NCBI GenBank assembly: GCA_034722175.1
Contig: JAYENR010000063.1
Location: 1-19,196, forward strand
Origin: Thiomicrorhabdus sp034722175
GTDB taxonomy: Bacteria; Pseudomonadota; Gammaproteobacteria; Thiomicrospirales; Thiomicrospiraceae
Reading direction: 5' to 3'
DNA length: 19,196 nucleotides
This document shows, piece after piece, positions 1-6,854 of the stretch. The notes below the pieces were generated by a model that did not search any database, was not told where the DNA came from, and saw nothing but the letters and a program-made list of their open reading frames with translations. Every line of letters starts with the position of its first letter. Position 1 is the stretch's first letter. The translations under genes and the position numbers were made by a program.

Positions 1-42
1 GGTTCTTAAGCCACTTCTATTGACAGAAGTGGTTTAAGAACC
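1..42. terminator. Long palindrome upstream of purF, possible terminator of the preceding gene
   Basis: Positions 1-18 and 25-42 are inverted repeats able to form an 18-bp stem with a single G-T wobble and a 6-base loop. The downstream T-run is poor (CTTTAAATT), so it is not a textbook intrinsic terminator on this strand. The stem may continue to the left beyond the window edge. It could end an upstream gene (cvpA often precedes purF in gammaproteobacteria, but none is visible here), stabilise an mRNA end, or act as a protein-binding palindrome. The structure is plain to see; its role is inferred. Confidence 0.6.
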
Positions 43-48
43 TTTAAA
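20..48 (+). promoter_or_regulatory. Candidate sigma70 promoter for purF
   Basis: A consensus -35 box TTGACA lies at 20-25. After a 17-bp spacer comes TTTAAA at 43-48 (4 of 6 matches to TATAAT). Predicted transcription would start near 55 and leave a leader of only about 17 nt before the purF ATG. The -35 lies in the loop and right arm of the palindrome at 1-42, so hairpin and promoter overlap physically. Inferred from sequence match only. Confidence 0.4.
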
Positions 49-71
49 TTGATTCAAAAGAGAGAAACCCT

Positions 72-1586
72 ATGTGTGGTATTGTTGGGATTGTATCGGT
101 TAATCAGCCAGTAAACCAAGAGATCTATGATGCTCTTACTGTGTTGCAACACCGTGGTCAAGATGCGGCTGGTATTGTTACCTGTGAAAATGGGCGCTTT
201 TATCAGCGTAAAGACAATGGAATGGTGAAGGATGTTTTCCGTACCCGCCATATGCGTGATTTACACGGTAATATGGGGATTGGACACATCCGTTACCCAA
301 CGGCGGGTTCCTCTTCGAGTGCAGAAGCGCAACCATTTTATGTGAATTCACCCTACGGTATCGCAATGGGGCATAACGGTAATTTAACCAATGCCGAGCA
401 ACTGAGCCAAGACCTGTTTCGTCAGGATTTACGTCACCTAAATACCAATTCAGATTCAGAAGTTTTATTAAACGTGTTTGCGCACGAATTGATGGAACAG
501 AAAAAATTAGAAATTGATCATAACGATGTGTTTAATGCGATTCGTCAAGTTCATAAGCGTGCGCGTGGTGGCTATGCTGCTGTCGGTGTGATTGCGAATA
601 TCGGTGTGATCGCTTTCCGTGATCCTTATGGGTTGCGTCCCGCTGTTGTTGGGAAGCGTGTCACCGAAGCTGGAACCGATTATATGGTGGCTTCAGAATC
701 AGTGGCATTAATTGGTTCCGGTTTTGAGTTAGAAAAAGATTTAGCACCAGGTGAGGCCGTAGTAATTACTGAAGATGGCCAAATTTTTTATGAGCAGTGT
801 GCTGAAAATCCAGTGTATTCACCCTGTATTTTTGAATTTGTCTATTTTGCTCGTCCAGACTCAATGATCGACGATATTTCTGTCTATAAGTCGCGCCTAC
901 GTATGGGTGAAAAGTTAGCGGACAAAATTACTCGTGAATGGGGGGAACATGATATTGATGTGGTTATGCCGATTCCAGATACCAGTCGTACTTCGGCTTT
1001 AGAGTTGGCTTCGACTTTAGGTGTTCCTTATCGTGAAGGCTTGATGAAAAACCGTTATATCGGTCGTACTTTTATTATGCCGGGCCAACAGTTACGTAAA
1101 AAATCTGTACGTCAAAAATTGAATCCAATTGCGTTAGAGTTTGAAGGTAAAAACGTTCTGTTGGTCGATGATTCGATTGTACGAGGAACGACTTCTGGTC
1201 AAATTGTAGATATGGTGCGTGAAGCAGGTGCTAATAAAGTGTATTTTGCCTCAGCTGCTCCTCCGGTTCGTTATCCGTATGTATATGGTATTGACATGCC
1301 ATCCCCAACAGAGTTGGTTGCGAACGGACGTACTGTTGATGAAATTTGTGAATACATCGGTGCGGATAAATTGATCTATCAAGATTTAGATGACCTGGTT
1401 GAAGCGGTAAGTGCAGGTAATGAGAAAATTAATCAATTTGATACCTCATGTTTTAGTGGTGTTTACGCGACCGGAGATATCACACCAGAATATTTAGCTT
1501 CAATCGATAGTGCACGTAATGATAGTGCACAAACATCGAAACAGTCGGCAGGGCAAGAACCTGTTGGAATTTATAACGGCAGTTAG
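72..1586 (+). CDS. purF: Amidophosphoribosyltransferase (glutamine PRPP amidotransferase)
   Basis: Catalyses the first committed step of de novo purine synthesis in the cytoplasm: PRPP plus glutamine gives 5-phosphoribosylamine. The protein opens MCGIVGIV, so Cys2 becomes the N-terminal nucleophile of the class II (Ntn) glutaminase domain after Met removal; there is no propeptide as in the Bacillus type. The glutaminase domain fills roughly residues 2-230. The phosphoribosyltransferase domain follows, with the PRPP motif VLLVDDSIVRGTTS at 362-375 (Asp366-Asp367). Length is 504 residues against about 505 in E. coli, and the motif numbering is the same as in E. coli. The start is fixed by the catalytic Cys; a modest AGAGAG sequence precedes it. 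metZ follows after 43 bp with no obvious promoter between, so the two are probably cotranscribed. Confidence 0.97.
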   Translation: MCGIVGIVSVNQPVNQEIYDALTVLQHRGQDAAGIVTCENGRFYQRKDNGMVKDVFRTRHMRDLHGNMGIGHIRYPTAGSSSSAEAQPFYVNSPYGIAMGHNGNLTNAEQLSQDLFRQDLRHLNTNSDSEVLLNVFAHELMEQKKLEIDHNDVFNAIRQVHKRARGGYAAVGVIANIGVIAFRDPYGLRPAVVGKRVTEAGTDYMVASESVALIGSGFELEKDLAPGEAVVITEDGQIFYEQCAENPVYSPCIFEFVYFARPDSMIDDISVYKSRLRMGEKLADKITREWGEHDIDVVMPIPDTSRTSALELASTLGVPYREGLMKNRYIGRTFIMPGQQLRKKSVRQKLNPIALEFEGKNVLLVDDSIVRGTTSGQIVDMVREAGANKVYFASAAPPVRYPYVYGIDMPSPTELVANGRTVDEICEYIGADKLIYQDLDDLVEAVSAGNEKINQFDTSCFSGVYATGDITPEYLASIDSARNDSAQTSKQSAGQEPVGIYNGS

Positions 1587-1629
1587 TGCTGGTTTGAAAA
1601 CAGTACAGTTAGATTAGTCAGAGAGTGTT

Positions 1630-2808
1630 ATGCAAGAATTTGATATTGAAACCTTAGCGATTCGAGCGGGTTACGACCAAACGGGTGAGCAGGAGAATAG
1701 TGAAGCTATTTTTCCGACCTCCAGTTTTCGTTATCACTCAGCGGCACAAGCTGCAGCGCGTTTTAGTGGTGAAGAGAAGGGTAATGTCTACTCTCGTTTT
1801 ACTAACCCTACAGTGCGTGCTTTTGAGAATCGTTTAGCCGCTATGGAAGGTGGAGAAGCGTGTGTGGGTACTGCTTCAGGTATGTCAGCGATTCTTTCTA
1901 CTTTTATGGCGTTATGTGAATCTGGCGATCATGTGGTTTCTTCACAAAGTATTTTTGGTACCACTAAGGTTCTGTTTACCAAGTACTTAGGTAAGTTTGG
2001 TGTGGATGTGACGTTTGTGTCACAGACGGATATGAAAGAGTGGGAACAGGCCATTCAATCTAATACCAAGGTACTGTTTTTAGAAACGCCTTCCAATCCT
2101 CTGACTGAAATTGCAGATCTTTCTGCTGTTTCTAGTCTTGCGAAAGCAAATGATTGTTTATTGATTGTTGATAACTGTTTTTGTACGCCTGTGTTGCAAC
2201 GCCCTTTAGAACAGGGCGCGGATATTGTGATCCACTCAGCCACCAAGTTCTTAGATGGGCAGGGTCGTGGTATTGGTGGTGCAGTAGTTGGTTCTAATGA
2301 GTTGGTGGATGAAGAGGTGCGTGGTTTTATGCGTACTGCAGGTCCATCAATGAGTCCGTTTAATGCATGGATTTTTTTAAAAGGATTAGAAACTTTACCT
2401 GTAAGAATGGCGGCGCATTGCCAAAATGCGCTTGAACTAGCGGAGTGGTTGTCTGAACACCCCGCAGTTGAGCAAGTATTTCACCCGGGATTAAAGTCGC
2501 ATCCTCAGTATGAGCTTGCCTGTAAGCAGCAAGATGCTGGCGGAGGTTTGGTTAGTTTCCGTATTAAAGGTGGTAAAGACCAGGCCTGGCTAGTGATTGA
2601 TAATACAAAAATGTTATCGATTACAGCAAACTTAGGTGATGTTAAAACTAGTATTACACATCCGGCAACGACAACTCATAGTCGTGTAGAGCCAGAAGCT
2701 AGAATCAAAGCGGGGATTACTGATAATTTAGTTCGTCTGTCCGTTGGTTTGGAGTCAGTTGAGGATATCAAGAAAGATTTAGCGAGAGGGCTGGATCAGC
2801 TGGTTTAG
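1630..2808 (+). CDS. metZ: O-succinylhomoserine sulfhydrylase
   Basis: PLP-dependent enzyme of the Cys/Met-metabolism (gamma-family) fold. It makes homocysteine directly from O-succinylhomoserine and sulfide, bypassing cystathionine in methionine synthesis. The PLP lysine is Lys206 in the motif HSATKFLDGQGR. The phosphate-binding region YSRFTNPT and the GTASGMSAI stretch are present upstream, and the C-terminal substrate loop ITHPATTTHS is intact. The 392-residue length fits the family. The choice of MetZ over MetB or MetC rests on overall resemblance and on the purF-metZ neighbourhood known in Pseudomonas; a cystathionine gamma-synthase activity cannot be excluded from sequence alone. The start ATG has a weak upstream AGAGAG. 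The gene runs in the same direction as purF and ends facing the convergent yhbY. Confidence 0.9.
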   Translation: MQEFDIETLAIRAGYDQTGEQENSEAIFPTSSFRYHSAAQAAARFSGEEKGNVYSRFTNPTVRAFENRLAAMEGGEACVGTASGMSAILSTFMALCESGDHVVSSQSIFGTTKVLFTKYLGKFGVDVTFVSQTDMKEWEQAIQSNTKVLFLETPSNPLTEIADLSAVSSLAKANDCLLIVDNCFCTPVLQRPLEQGADIVIHSATKFLDGQGRGIGGAVVGSNELVDEEVRGFMRTAGPSMSPFNAWIFLKGLETLPVRMAAHCQNALELAEWLSEHPAVEQVFHPGLKSHPQYELACKQQDAGGGLVSFRIKGGKDQAWLVIDNTKMLSITANLGDVKTSITHPATTTHSRVEPEARIKAGITDNLVRLSVGLESVEDIKKDLARGLDQLV

Positions 2809-2831
2809 GGTTTTCCCGTTTGCAGGAGATA

Positions 2832-2856
2832 AGCAACGATTGTAGAAACCGTTGCT
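2832..2856. terminator. Weak hairpin between convergent metZ and yhbY
   Basis: AGCAACG (2832-2838) and CGTTGCT (2850-2856) form a 7-bp stem with an 11-base loop, located in the 58-bp gap between the convergent genes. A TTTTT run at 2871-2875 lies 14 bases beyond the stem, inside the yhbY 3' end, which is too far for a classical terminator. It could serve as a weak bidirectional terminator. Low confidence. Confidence 0.3.
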
Positions 2857-2866
2857 ATTGATATAG

Positions 2867-3175
2867 CTACTTTTTAGGAAGTGGTAGTTCAGTCTCTTCA
2901 TTCTGGCGGTAAATAACACAAATTTTACCAACGGTCTGTACTAGTAAAGCTCCGGTTTCTTGAAGGATGTGTTCAACAATTAGTTTACGATCATCACGAT
3001 CCGCAGAAGACATCTTGATTTTTAAGATCTCATGGTGGCTTAAGGTACTTTCTAGTTCTGCCATTAAGCTTTCAGTCACACCTTTAGCGCCAATGGTAAT
3101 CATTGGGTTTAGGCCGTGTGCAATACCACGAAGGTATTTCTTTTGAGTGATGGTAAGTTTTTCAGGTTGGCTCAT
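2867..3175 (-). CDS. yhbY: YhbY family ribosome-associated RNA-binding protein (CRM domain)
   Basis: Small single-domain CRS1/YhbY (CRM) protein, a family that binds RNA and associates with pre-50S ribosomal particles. The domain occupies nearly the whole protein, with the characteristic GLNPMITIGAKGVTESL segment containing the GxxG-type RNA-binding loop. I place the start at the ATG ending at 3175, giving 102 residues against about 97 in E. coli. An upstream in-frame TTG at 3187 would add only four residues, and its GGA is better read as the ribosome binding site 7 nt before the ATG. It lies divergent to rlmE, as in E. coli, which fits a shared role in large-subunit maturation. The greA gene that adjoins yhbY in E. 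coli is absent here, replaced by purF-metZ. Confidence 0.92.
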   Translation of the reverse strand: MSQPEKLTITQKKYLRGIAHGLNPMITIGAKGVTESLMAELESTLSHHEILKIKMSSADRDDRKLIVEHILQETGALLVQTVGKICVIYRQNEETELPLPKK

Positions 3176-3203
3176 TGAAAATTCCAAAGTTAGTGACTAT
3201 TAA
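3175..3203 (+). promoter_or_regulatory. Candidate sigma70 promoter for rlmE
   Basis: TTGAAA at 3175-3180 (5 of 6 to the -35 consensus), a 17-bp spacer, then TATTAA at 3198-3203 (4 of 6 to the -10 consensus), in the 62-bp divergent gap. It would give an rlmE leader of about 28 nt. On the opposite strand TACAAT (3218-3223) resembles a -10 for yhbY but has no matching -35. No heat-shock sigma32-type box was recognised. Sequence match only. Confidence 0.4.
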
Positions 3204-3237
3204 ATAATTTAACGCATATTGTAGTAGAAAAAAATAA

Positions 3238-3855
3238 ATGGCGAGAAGTAAATCAAGTGCAGGCTGGTTAAAAGAACATTTTGATGATCATTATGTGAAT
3301 AAGGCCAAACAAGAAGGTTGGCGTTCCAGAGCTGTTTATAAGCTACAAGAAATTGATGATAAAGATCAGTTGTTTAAACCGGGAATGTGTGTAGTTGACT
3401 TAGGTGCAGCACCAGGTGGTTGGTCTCAGTGGACCACCCACAAAGTTGGGCGTAATGGTGAGGTCTTTTCATTGGATATTTTACCTGTTGAACCCTTTGC
3501 TGGTGTGACCTTTATTCAAGGTGATTTTAGAGAAGATGAGGTTTACGACTCATTACTCACTTCACTTAACGGTCGTGATGTCGACATTGTTATGTCGGAT
3601 ATGGCGCCGAATATGAGTGGTAACAAAGCCGTTGATATTCCAAGAGCAATGTATCTGGTCGATTTGTGTGTCGAATTGGCGGATCAGGTATTAAAGCCGA
3701 AAGGAGATCTTTTGATGAAGGTCTTTCAGGGCGAAGGTTATGATCAACTGTTGCGAACTTTACGTGAAAAATATTCGAAAGTAATTACACGTAAACCGGA
3801 TGCTTCACGTGCCCGAAGTAAAGAGATCTACTTGTTAGCACGCGGTAAAAAGTAA
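3238..3855 (+). CDS. rlmE: 23S rRNA (uridine-2'-O)-methyltransferase RlmE (FtsJ/RrmJ)
   Basis: SAM-dependent enzyme that methylates the 2'-O of U2552 (E. coli numbering) in the 23S rRNA A-loop during 50S assembly. The Rossmann methyltransferase fold shows the SAM-binding motif VVDLGAAPGGWSQ at 52-64. The catalytic tetrad K-D-K-E is complete at Lys35, Asp121 (VMSDMAPNMSG), Lys161 (MKVFQGEG) and Glu196, each exactly three residues below the E. coli positions. Length is 205 residues against 209 in E. coli. The start ATG is preceded by an A-rich stretch with no clear Shine-Dalgarno, but the N-terminal match to the family supports it. ftsH follows after 100 bp. In E. coli the rlmE-ftsH pair is heat-shock controlled; no such promoter is evident here. 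Confidence 0.96.
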   Translation: MARSKSSAGWLKEHFDDHYVNKAKQEGWRSRAVYKLQEIDDKDQLFKPGMCVVDLGAAPGGWSQWTTHKVGRNGEVFSLDILPVEPFAGVTFIQGDFREDEVYDSLLTSLNGRDVDIVMSDMAPNMSGNKAVDIPRAMYLVDLCVELADQVLKPKGDLLMKVFQGEGYDQLLRTLREKYSKVITRKPDASRARSKEIYLLARGKK

Positions 3856-3895
3856 ACGTTTCAATTAATAATTCCAATGATTCATAAATTAATTT

Positions 3896-3901
3896 TATAA
3901 A
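3896..3901 (+). promoter_or_regulatory. Possible -10 element of an ftsH promoter
   Basis: The 100-bp rlmE-ftsH gap is very AT-rich and contains TATAAA at 3896-3901 (5 of 6 to the -10 consensus). The best -35 partner (TTCCAA at 3872-3877, 18-bp spacer) is poor. The rest of the gap holds only AT-rich near-palindromes and an AAGG ribosome binding site at 3945-3948. No terminator for rlmE is visible, so ftsH may also be read through from rlmE. Confidence 0.25.
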
Positions 3902-3955
3902 GATTTGTGTTAACATTGTCCGAATAAATTAAATTTTTTGTTCTAAGGGTCACCT

Positions 3956-5917
3956 ATGAAGAATGATATGTTAAAGAATGTGTTGGTGTGGACAGTCGTG
4001 GCGATGATCATGATGTCTGTCTTCAATCATTTTAGTAATAAAGCTGCTCAAAACTCTAGTCGTTTAGACTATTCAGATTTTATCGATCAAGTGCATCAAG
4101 GCCAGGTCAGTAAAGTGAATATTGAAGGCTCGGTGGTTCGCGGTGTTTATGTAAGTGGTGATGCTTTCGTTACTTACAATCCTGGTGATCCAGGCCTGAT
4201 GGGTGACTTGCTTGATAATAGAGTGAAGATTGCAGCCAACCCGCCTGAAGAGCAAGGTGTCTTGATGCAGATCTTTATCTCCTGGTTCCCTATGTTGCTA
4301 TTGATTGGTGTGTGGATCTTCTTTATGAAGTCTATGGGCGGCGGTGTTGGTGGTAAAGGTGGCCCAATGTCCTTTGGTAAAAGTAAGGCTAAGATGTTAA
4401 GTGGTGACCAGGTTAAGGTGACGCTTGATGACGTGGCTGGTGCTGATGAAGCTAAAGAAGAAGTGGGTGAGATTGTTGATTTCTTAAGGGATCCGAGTAA
4501 ATACCAAAACCTAGGTGGGAATGTTCCGCGCGGTGTCTTAATGGTTGGGCCGCCTGGAACGGGTAAAACTTTATTAGCTAAGGCGATTGCCGGTGAAGCA
4601 AAAGTACCGTTCTTTACGATTTCTGGTTCTGACTTTGTTGAAATGTTTGTTGGTGTCGGTGCCTCCCGTGTTCGTGATATGTTTGAACAAGCAAAGGCAA
4701 GTGCACCTTGTATTATCTTTATCGATGAGATTGATGCGGTAGGACGTAGTCGTGGTTCAGGAATGGGCGGCGGAAATGATGAACGTGAGCAGACATTGAA
4801 CCAGTTGTTGGTAGAGATGGATGGGTTTGAAGGTAACGAAGGGGTTATCGTTATTGCAGCGACTAACCGTGCCGATGTATTAGACTCTGCGTTATTACGT
4901 CCTGGTCGTTTTGACCGTCAGGTAACGGTTGGACTACCGGATATTCGTGGTCGTGAGCAGATCTTAAAAGTGCATATGCGTAAGGTTCCATTATCTGATG
5001 ATGTGAAGCCTGCCGTAATTGCTCGTGGTACGCCAGGGTTTTCCGGTGCAGATTTAGCTAATTTGGTGAATGAGGCGGCTCTGTTTGCGGCTCGTAATAA
5101 CGATAAGTTAGTGACTCAGAAACACTTTGAAAAAGCCAAAGATAAAATTCTTATGGGTGTTGAACGTAAGAGTATGGTGATGAGTGAGAAAGAGCGTCGT
5201 ATGACGGCTTATCACGAAGCTGGTCACGCCATTGTTGGGTGGTTAGTGCCTGAGCATGATCCAGTTTATAAGGTGAGTATTATGCCTCGTGGTCGAGCTT
5301 TAGGTGTCACTATGTATCTGCCTGAAGAGGACAGTTACAGTTATAGTAAGCGGAAATTAGAGAGTCAGCTTTCTAGCTTATATGGTGGGCGTATTGCTGA
5401 AGAGCAAATTTATGGTCCTGACGCGGTTACAACTGGAGCCAGTAATGACATTGAGCGTGCAACGAGCATTGCCCGTAATATGGTTACTAAGTGGGGCTTG
5501 TCTGATAATTTAGCACCATTAATGTATGAAGAAGATGATAACGGTAGCTTTATGGGAAGTTCACGTAATGCCAATGTATCAGGTGAAATATCCAAGCAGA
5601 TAGACCAAGAAATTCGTACTATTATTGAACGTAACTATAAGCGTGCTCAAGATATTCTTAAGGAGCGTGCTAATGAGTTAGAGGTGATGACTGAGGCGCT
5701 GATGCAGTACGAAACGATTGACTCAGATCAGATTAAGAATATTATGGATGGTAAGTCAGCCGGTGAACCTAAAGATTGGGACTCTTCGGACTTAGATGAC
5801 GATGCGAGTTCTGAAGGTGAAGTAGAAGCTAAAGCAGATGAAGCAGTAGAGACTGTTTCTGATGATCTAAGTGGCGAAGATAAAGCGGCTGATAATGGTG
5901 AGCCAAAGCTTCATTAA
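3956..5917 (+). CDS. ftsH: ATP-dependent zinc metalloprotease FtsH
   Basis: Membrane-anchored AAA+ protease that extracts and degrades misassembled membrane proteins and regulatory substrates. Order of parts: TM helix 1 about 8-25, periplasmic domain about 26-102, TM helix 2 about 103-124, a Gly-rich linker, then the AAA domain. The latter has Walker A GPPGTGKT at 198-205 (Lys204), Walker B FIDEID with Asp257-Glu258, and arginine fingers Arg315 and Arg318. The zinc protease domain has HEAGH at 420-424 (His420, Glu421, His424) and the third ligand Asp498. All are offset by +3 from E. coli. Length is 653 residues. The C-terminal 53 residues (601-653) are low-complexity and acidic, with 19 Asp/Glu. 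The start follows an AAGG site at 7-nt spacing. A strong terminator follows. Confidence 0.97.
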   Translation: MKNDMLKNVLVWTVVAMIMMSVFNHFSNKAAQNSSRLDYSDFIDQVHQGQVSKVNIEGSVVRGVYVSGDAFVTYNPGDPGLMGDLLDNRVKIAANPPEEQGVLMQIFISWFPMLLLIGVWIFFMKSMGGGVGGKGGPMSFGKSKAKMLSGDQVKVTLDDVAGADEAKEEVGEIVDFLRDPSKYQNLGGNVPRGVLMVGPPGTGKTLLAKAIAGEAKVPFFTISGSDFVEMFVGVGASRVRDMFEQAKASAPCIIFIDEIDAVGRSRGSGMGGGNDEREQTLNQLLVEMDGFEGNEGVIVIAATNRADVLDSALLRPGRFDRQVTVGLPDIRGREQILKVHMRKVPLSDDVKPAVIARGTPGFSGADLANLVNEAALFAARNNDKLVTQKHFEKAKDKILMGVERKSMVMSEKERRMTAYHEAGHAIVGWLVPEHDPVYKVSIMPRGRALGVTMYLPEEDSYSYSKRKLESQLSSLYGGRIAEEQIYGPDAVTTGASNDIERATSIARNMVTKWGLSDNLAPLMYEEDDNGSFMGSSRNANVSGEISKQIDQEIRTIIERNYKRAQDILKERANELEVMTEALMQYETIDSDQIKNIMDGKSAGEPKDWDSSDLDDDASSEGEVEAKADEAVETVSDDLSGEDKAADNGEPKLH

Positions 5918-5925
5918 GCTTCATT
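5906..5925 (+). repeat. 10-bp perfect tandem duplication across the ftsH stop codon
   Basis: AAGCTTCATT occurs twice in direct tandem at 5906-5915 and 5916-5925. The ftsH stop TAA (5915-5917) spans the junction, so the second copy is untranslated. It looks like a recent small duplication or slippage event. Directly visible. Confidence 0.9.
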
Positions 5926-5951
5926 GACTTAGTTAAGTAAACCCCTTTACT
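5924..5951 (+). promoter_or_regulatory. Possible folP promoter overlapping the ftsH terminator
   Basis: TTGACT at 5924-5929 (5 of 6 to the -35 consensus), a 16-bp spacer, then TTTACT at 5946-5951 (4 of 6 to the -10 consensus). The -10 would be the loop of the terminator hairpin and initiation would fall in its T-tract, giving a leader of about 25 nt. This is a sequence match only; folP could instead depend on read-through. Confidence 0.25.
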
Positions 5952-5962
5952 GGGGTTTTTTT
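5939..5962 (+). terminator. Intrinsic terminator after ftsH
   Basis: AAACCCC (5939-5945) pairs with GGGGTTT (5952-5958) around the loop TTTACT. A run of seven T residues (5956-5962) follows. This is a classical Rho-independent terminator, placed 22 bp after the ftsH stop codon and 20 bp before the folP start. Confidence 0.88.
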
Positions 5963-5982
5963 ATGCAGATAGGATAAGGGTT

Positions 5983-6819
5983 ATGAGTAAGTTACCAGGC
6001 CTGCTTAAAAGTTTAGAATCTAAAGACAGAGCTATTCCATTGGTGATGGGTATTTTAAATGTAACGCCTGATTCATTTTCTGATGGCGGTCACTTTAATA
6101 GTAAGGAATCTATGCTTTCACAGATAGAAAGCATGCTTGAAGCAGGTGTGGATATTATCGATATTGGTGGTGAATCCACCAGGCCTGGTGCAAATCCTGT
6201 TTCATTAAATGATGAGCTTGACCGTGTATTGCCTGCCATTGAGCTGGTTCAGTCTTGTTCAGATGTAGCAATTTCAATAGATACCTATAAACCTGAGGTG
6301 ATGCAAGCCACGATTGCCAAGGGGGTCGATATGATTAATGACGTCAATGCGTTACAGGCTACCAATGCAGTCGAAGTCGTTTCCAGGGCGGGTATTCCTG
6401 TTTGTTTAATGCATAAAAAAGGGGATCCTTTAAATATGCAGCAAGCTCCAGTTTATAACGATGTGACTCAAGAGGTCCTAGAGTTTTTATTGCAGCGTGC
6501 CAGTGTTTGTGAGCAGGCAGGTATATTGCCGGAGCATATTTTATTAGACCCAGGATTTGGTTTTGGTAAGACTTTAGAGCATAATATTGACCTGTTTAAA
6601 AACCTAAGTAATTTTATTGATTTAAAATTTCCGCTGTTGGTCGGGGTCTCTCGTAAACGGATGATTGGGGCACTTATGGGTGATGTTGATGTCAACGACC
6701 GTTTGTGTGGCAGTGTTGCAGCTGCAATTGTGGCTGCTAACAAGGGTGCAAAAATAATTCGAGTTCATGATGTCGAAGAGACTATTCAAGCCTTAAAGGT
6801 GGCTTCGATACTTTATTAG
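5983..6819 (+). CDS. folP: Dihydropteroate synthase
   Basis: Condenses 4-aminobenzoate with 6-hydroxymethyl-dihydropterin diphosphate to dihydropteroate in folate synthesis; the sulfonamide target. A TIM-barrel enzyme of 278 residues against 282 in E. coli. The two family signatures are present: MGILNVTPDSFSDGG at 22-36 (Asn26, diphosphate/Mg contact) and GGESTRPGA at 62-70 (Thr66-Arg67 on the pABA loop). Further on are SIDTYKPEV, DPGFGFGKT, VGVSRKRMIG and the C-terminal IIRVHDV with Arg260 and His262. No resistance-type insertion is seen in the loops. The start ATG has a good AGGATAAGGG ribosome binding site. glmM follows after 35 bp with no promoter, the usual folP-glmM operon. Confidence 0.96.
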   Translation: MSKLPGLLKSLESKDRAIPLVMGILNVTPDSFSDGGHFNSKESMLSQIESMLEAGVDIIDIGGESTRPGANPVSLNDELDRVLPAIELVQSCSDVAISIDTYKPEVMQATIAKGVDMINDVNALQATNAVEVVSRAGIPVCLMHKKGDPLNMQQAPVYNDVTQEVLEFLLQRASVCEQAGILPEHILLDPGFGFGKTLEHNIDLFKNLSNFIDLKFPLLVGVSRKRMIGALMGDVDVNDRLCGSVAAAIVAANKGAKIIRVHDVEETIQALKVASILY

Positions 6820-6854
6820 ATTTAGTTCAATATTTGATGGTGCGTGAGGTGAAA

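Noticed and set aside
3856..3955. Heat-shock sigma32 promoter before ftsH
   Set aside because: Expected by analogy with E. coli, but no CTTGAA-type -35 with a CCCCAT-type -10 was found in the gap.
5756..5914. Acidic FtsH tail as a fused extra domain
   Set aside because: It is low-complexity Asp/Glu/Ser/Ala sequence without a recognisable fold; disordered acidic tails are common in FtsH.
6468..6743. 91-codon minus-strand frame
   Set aside because: Antisense to folP within conserved dihydropteroate synthase sequence; no ribosome binding site or family match seen.
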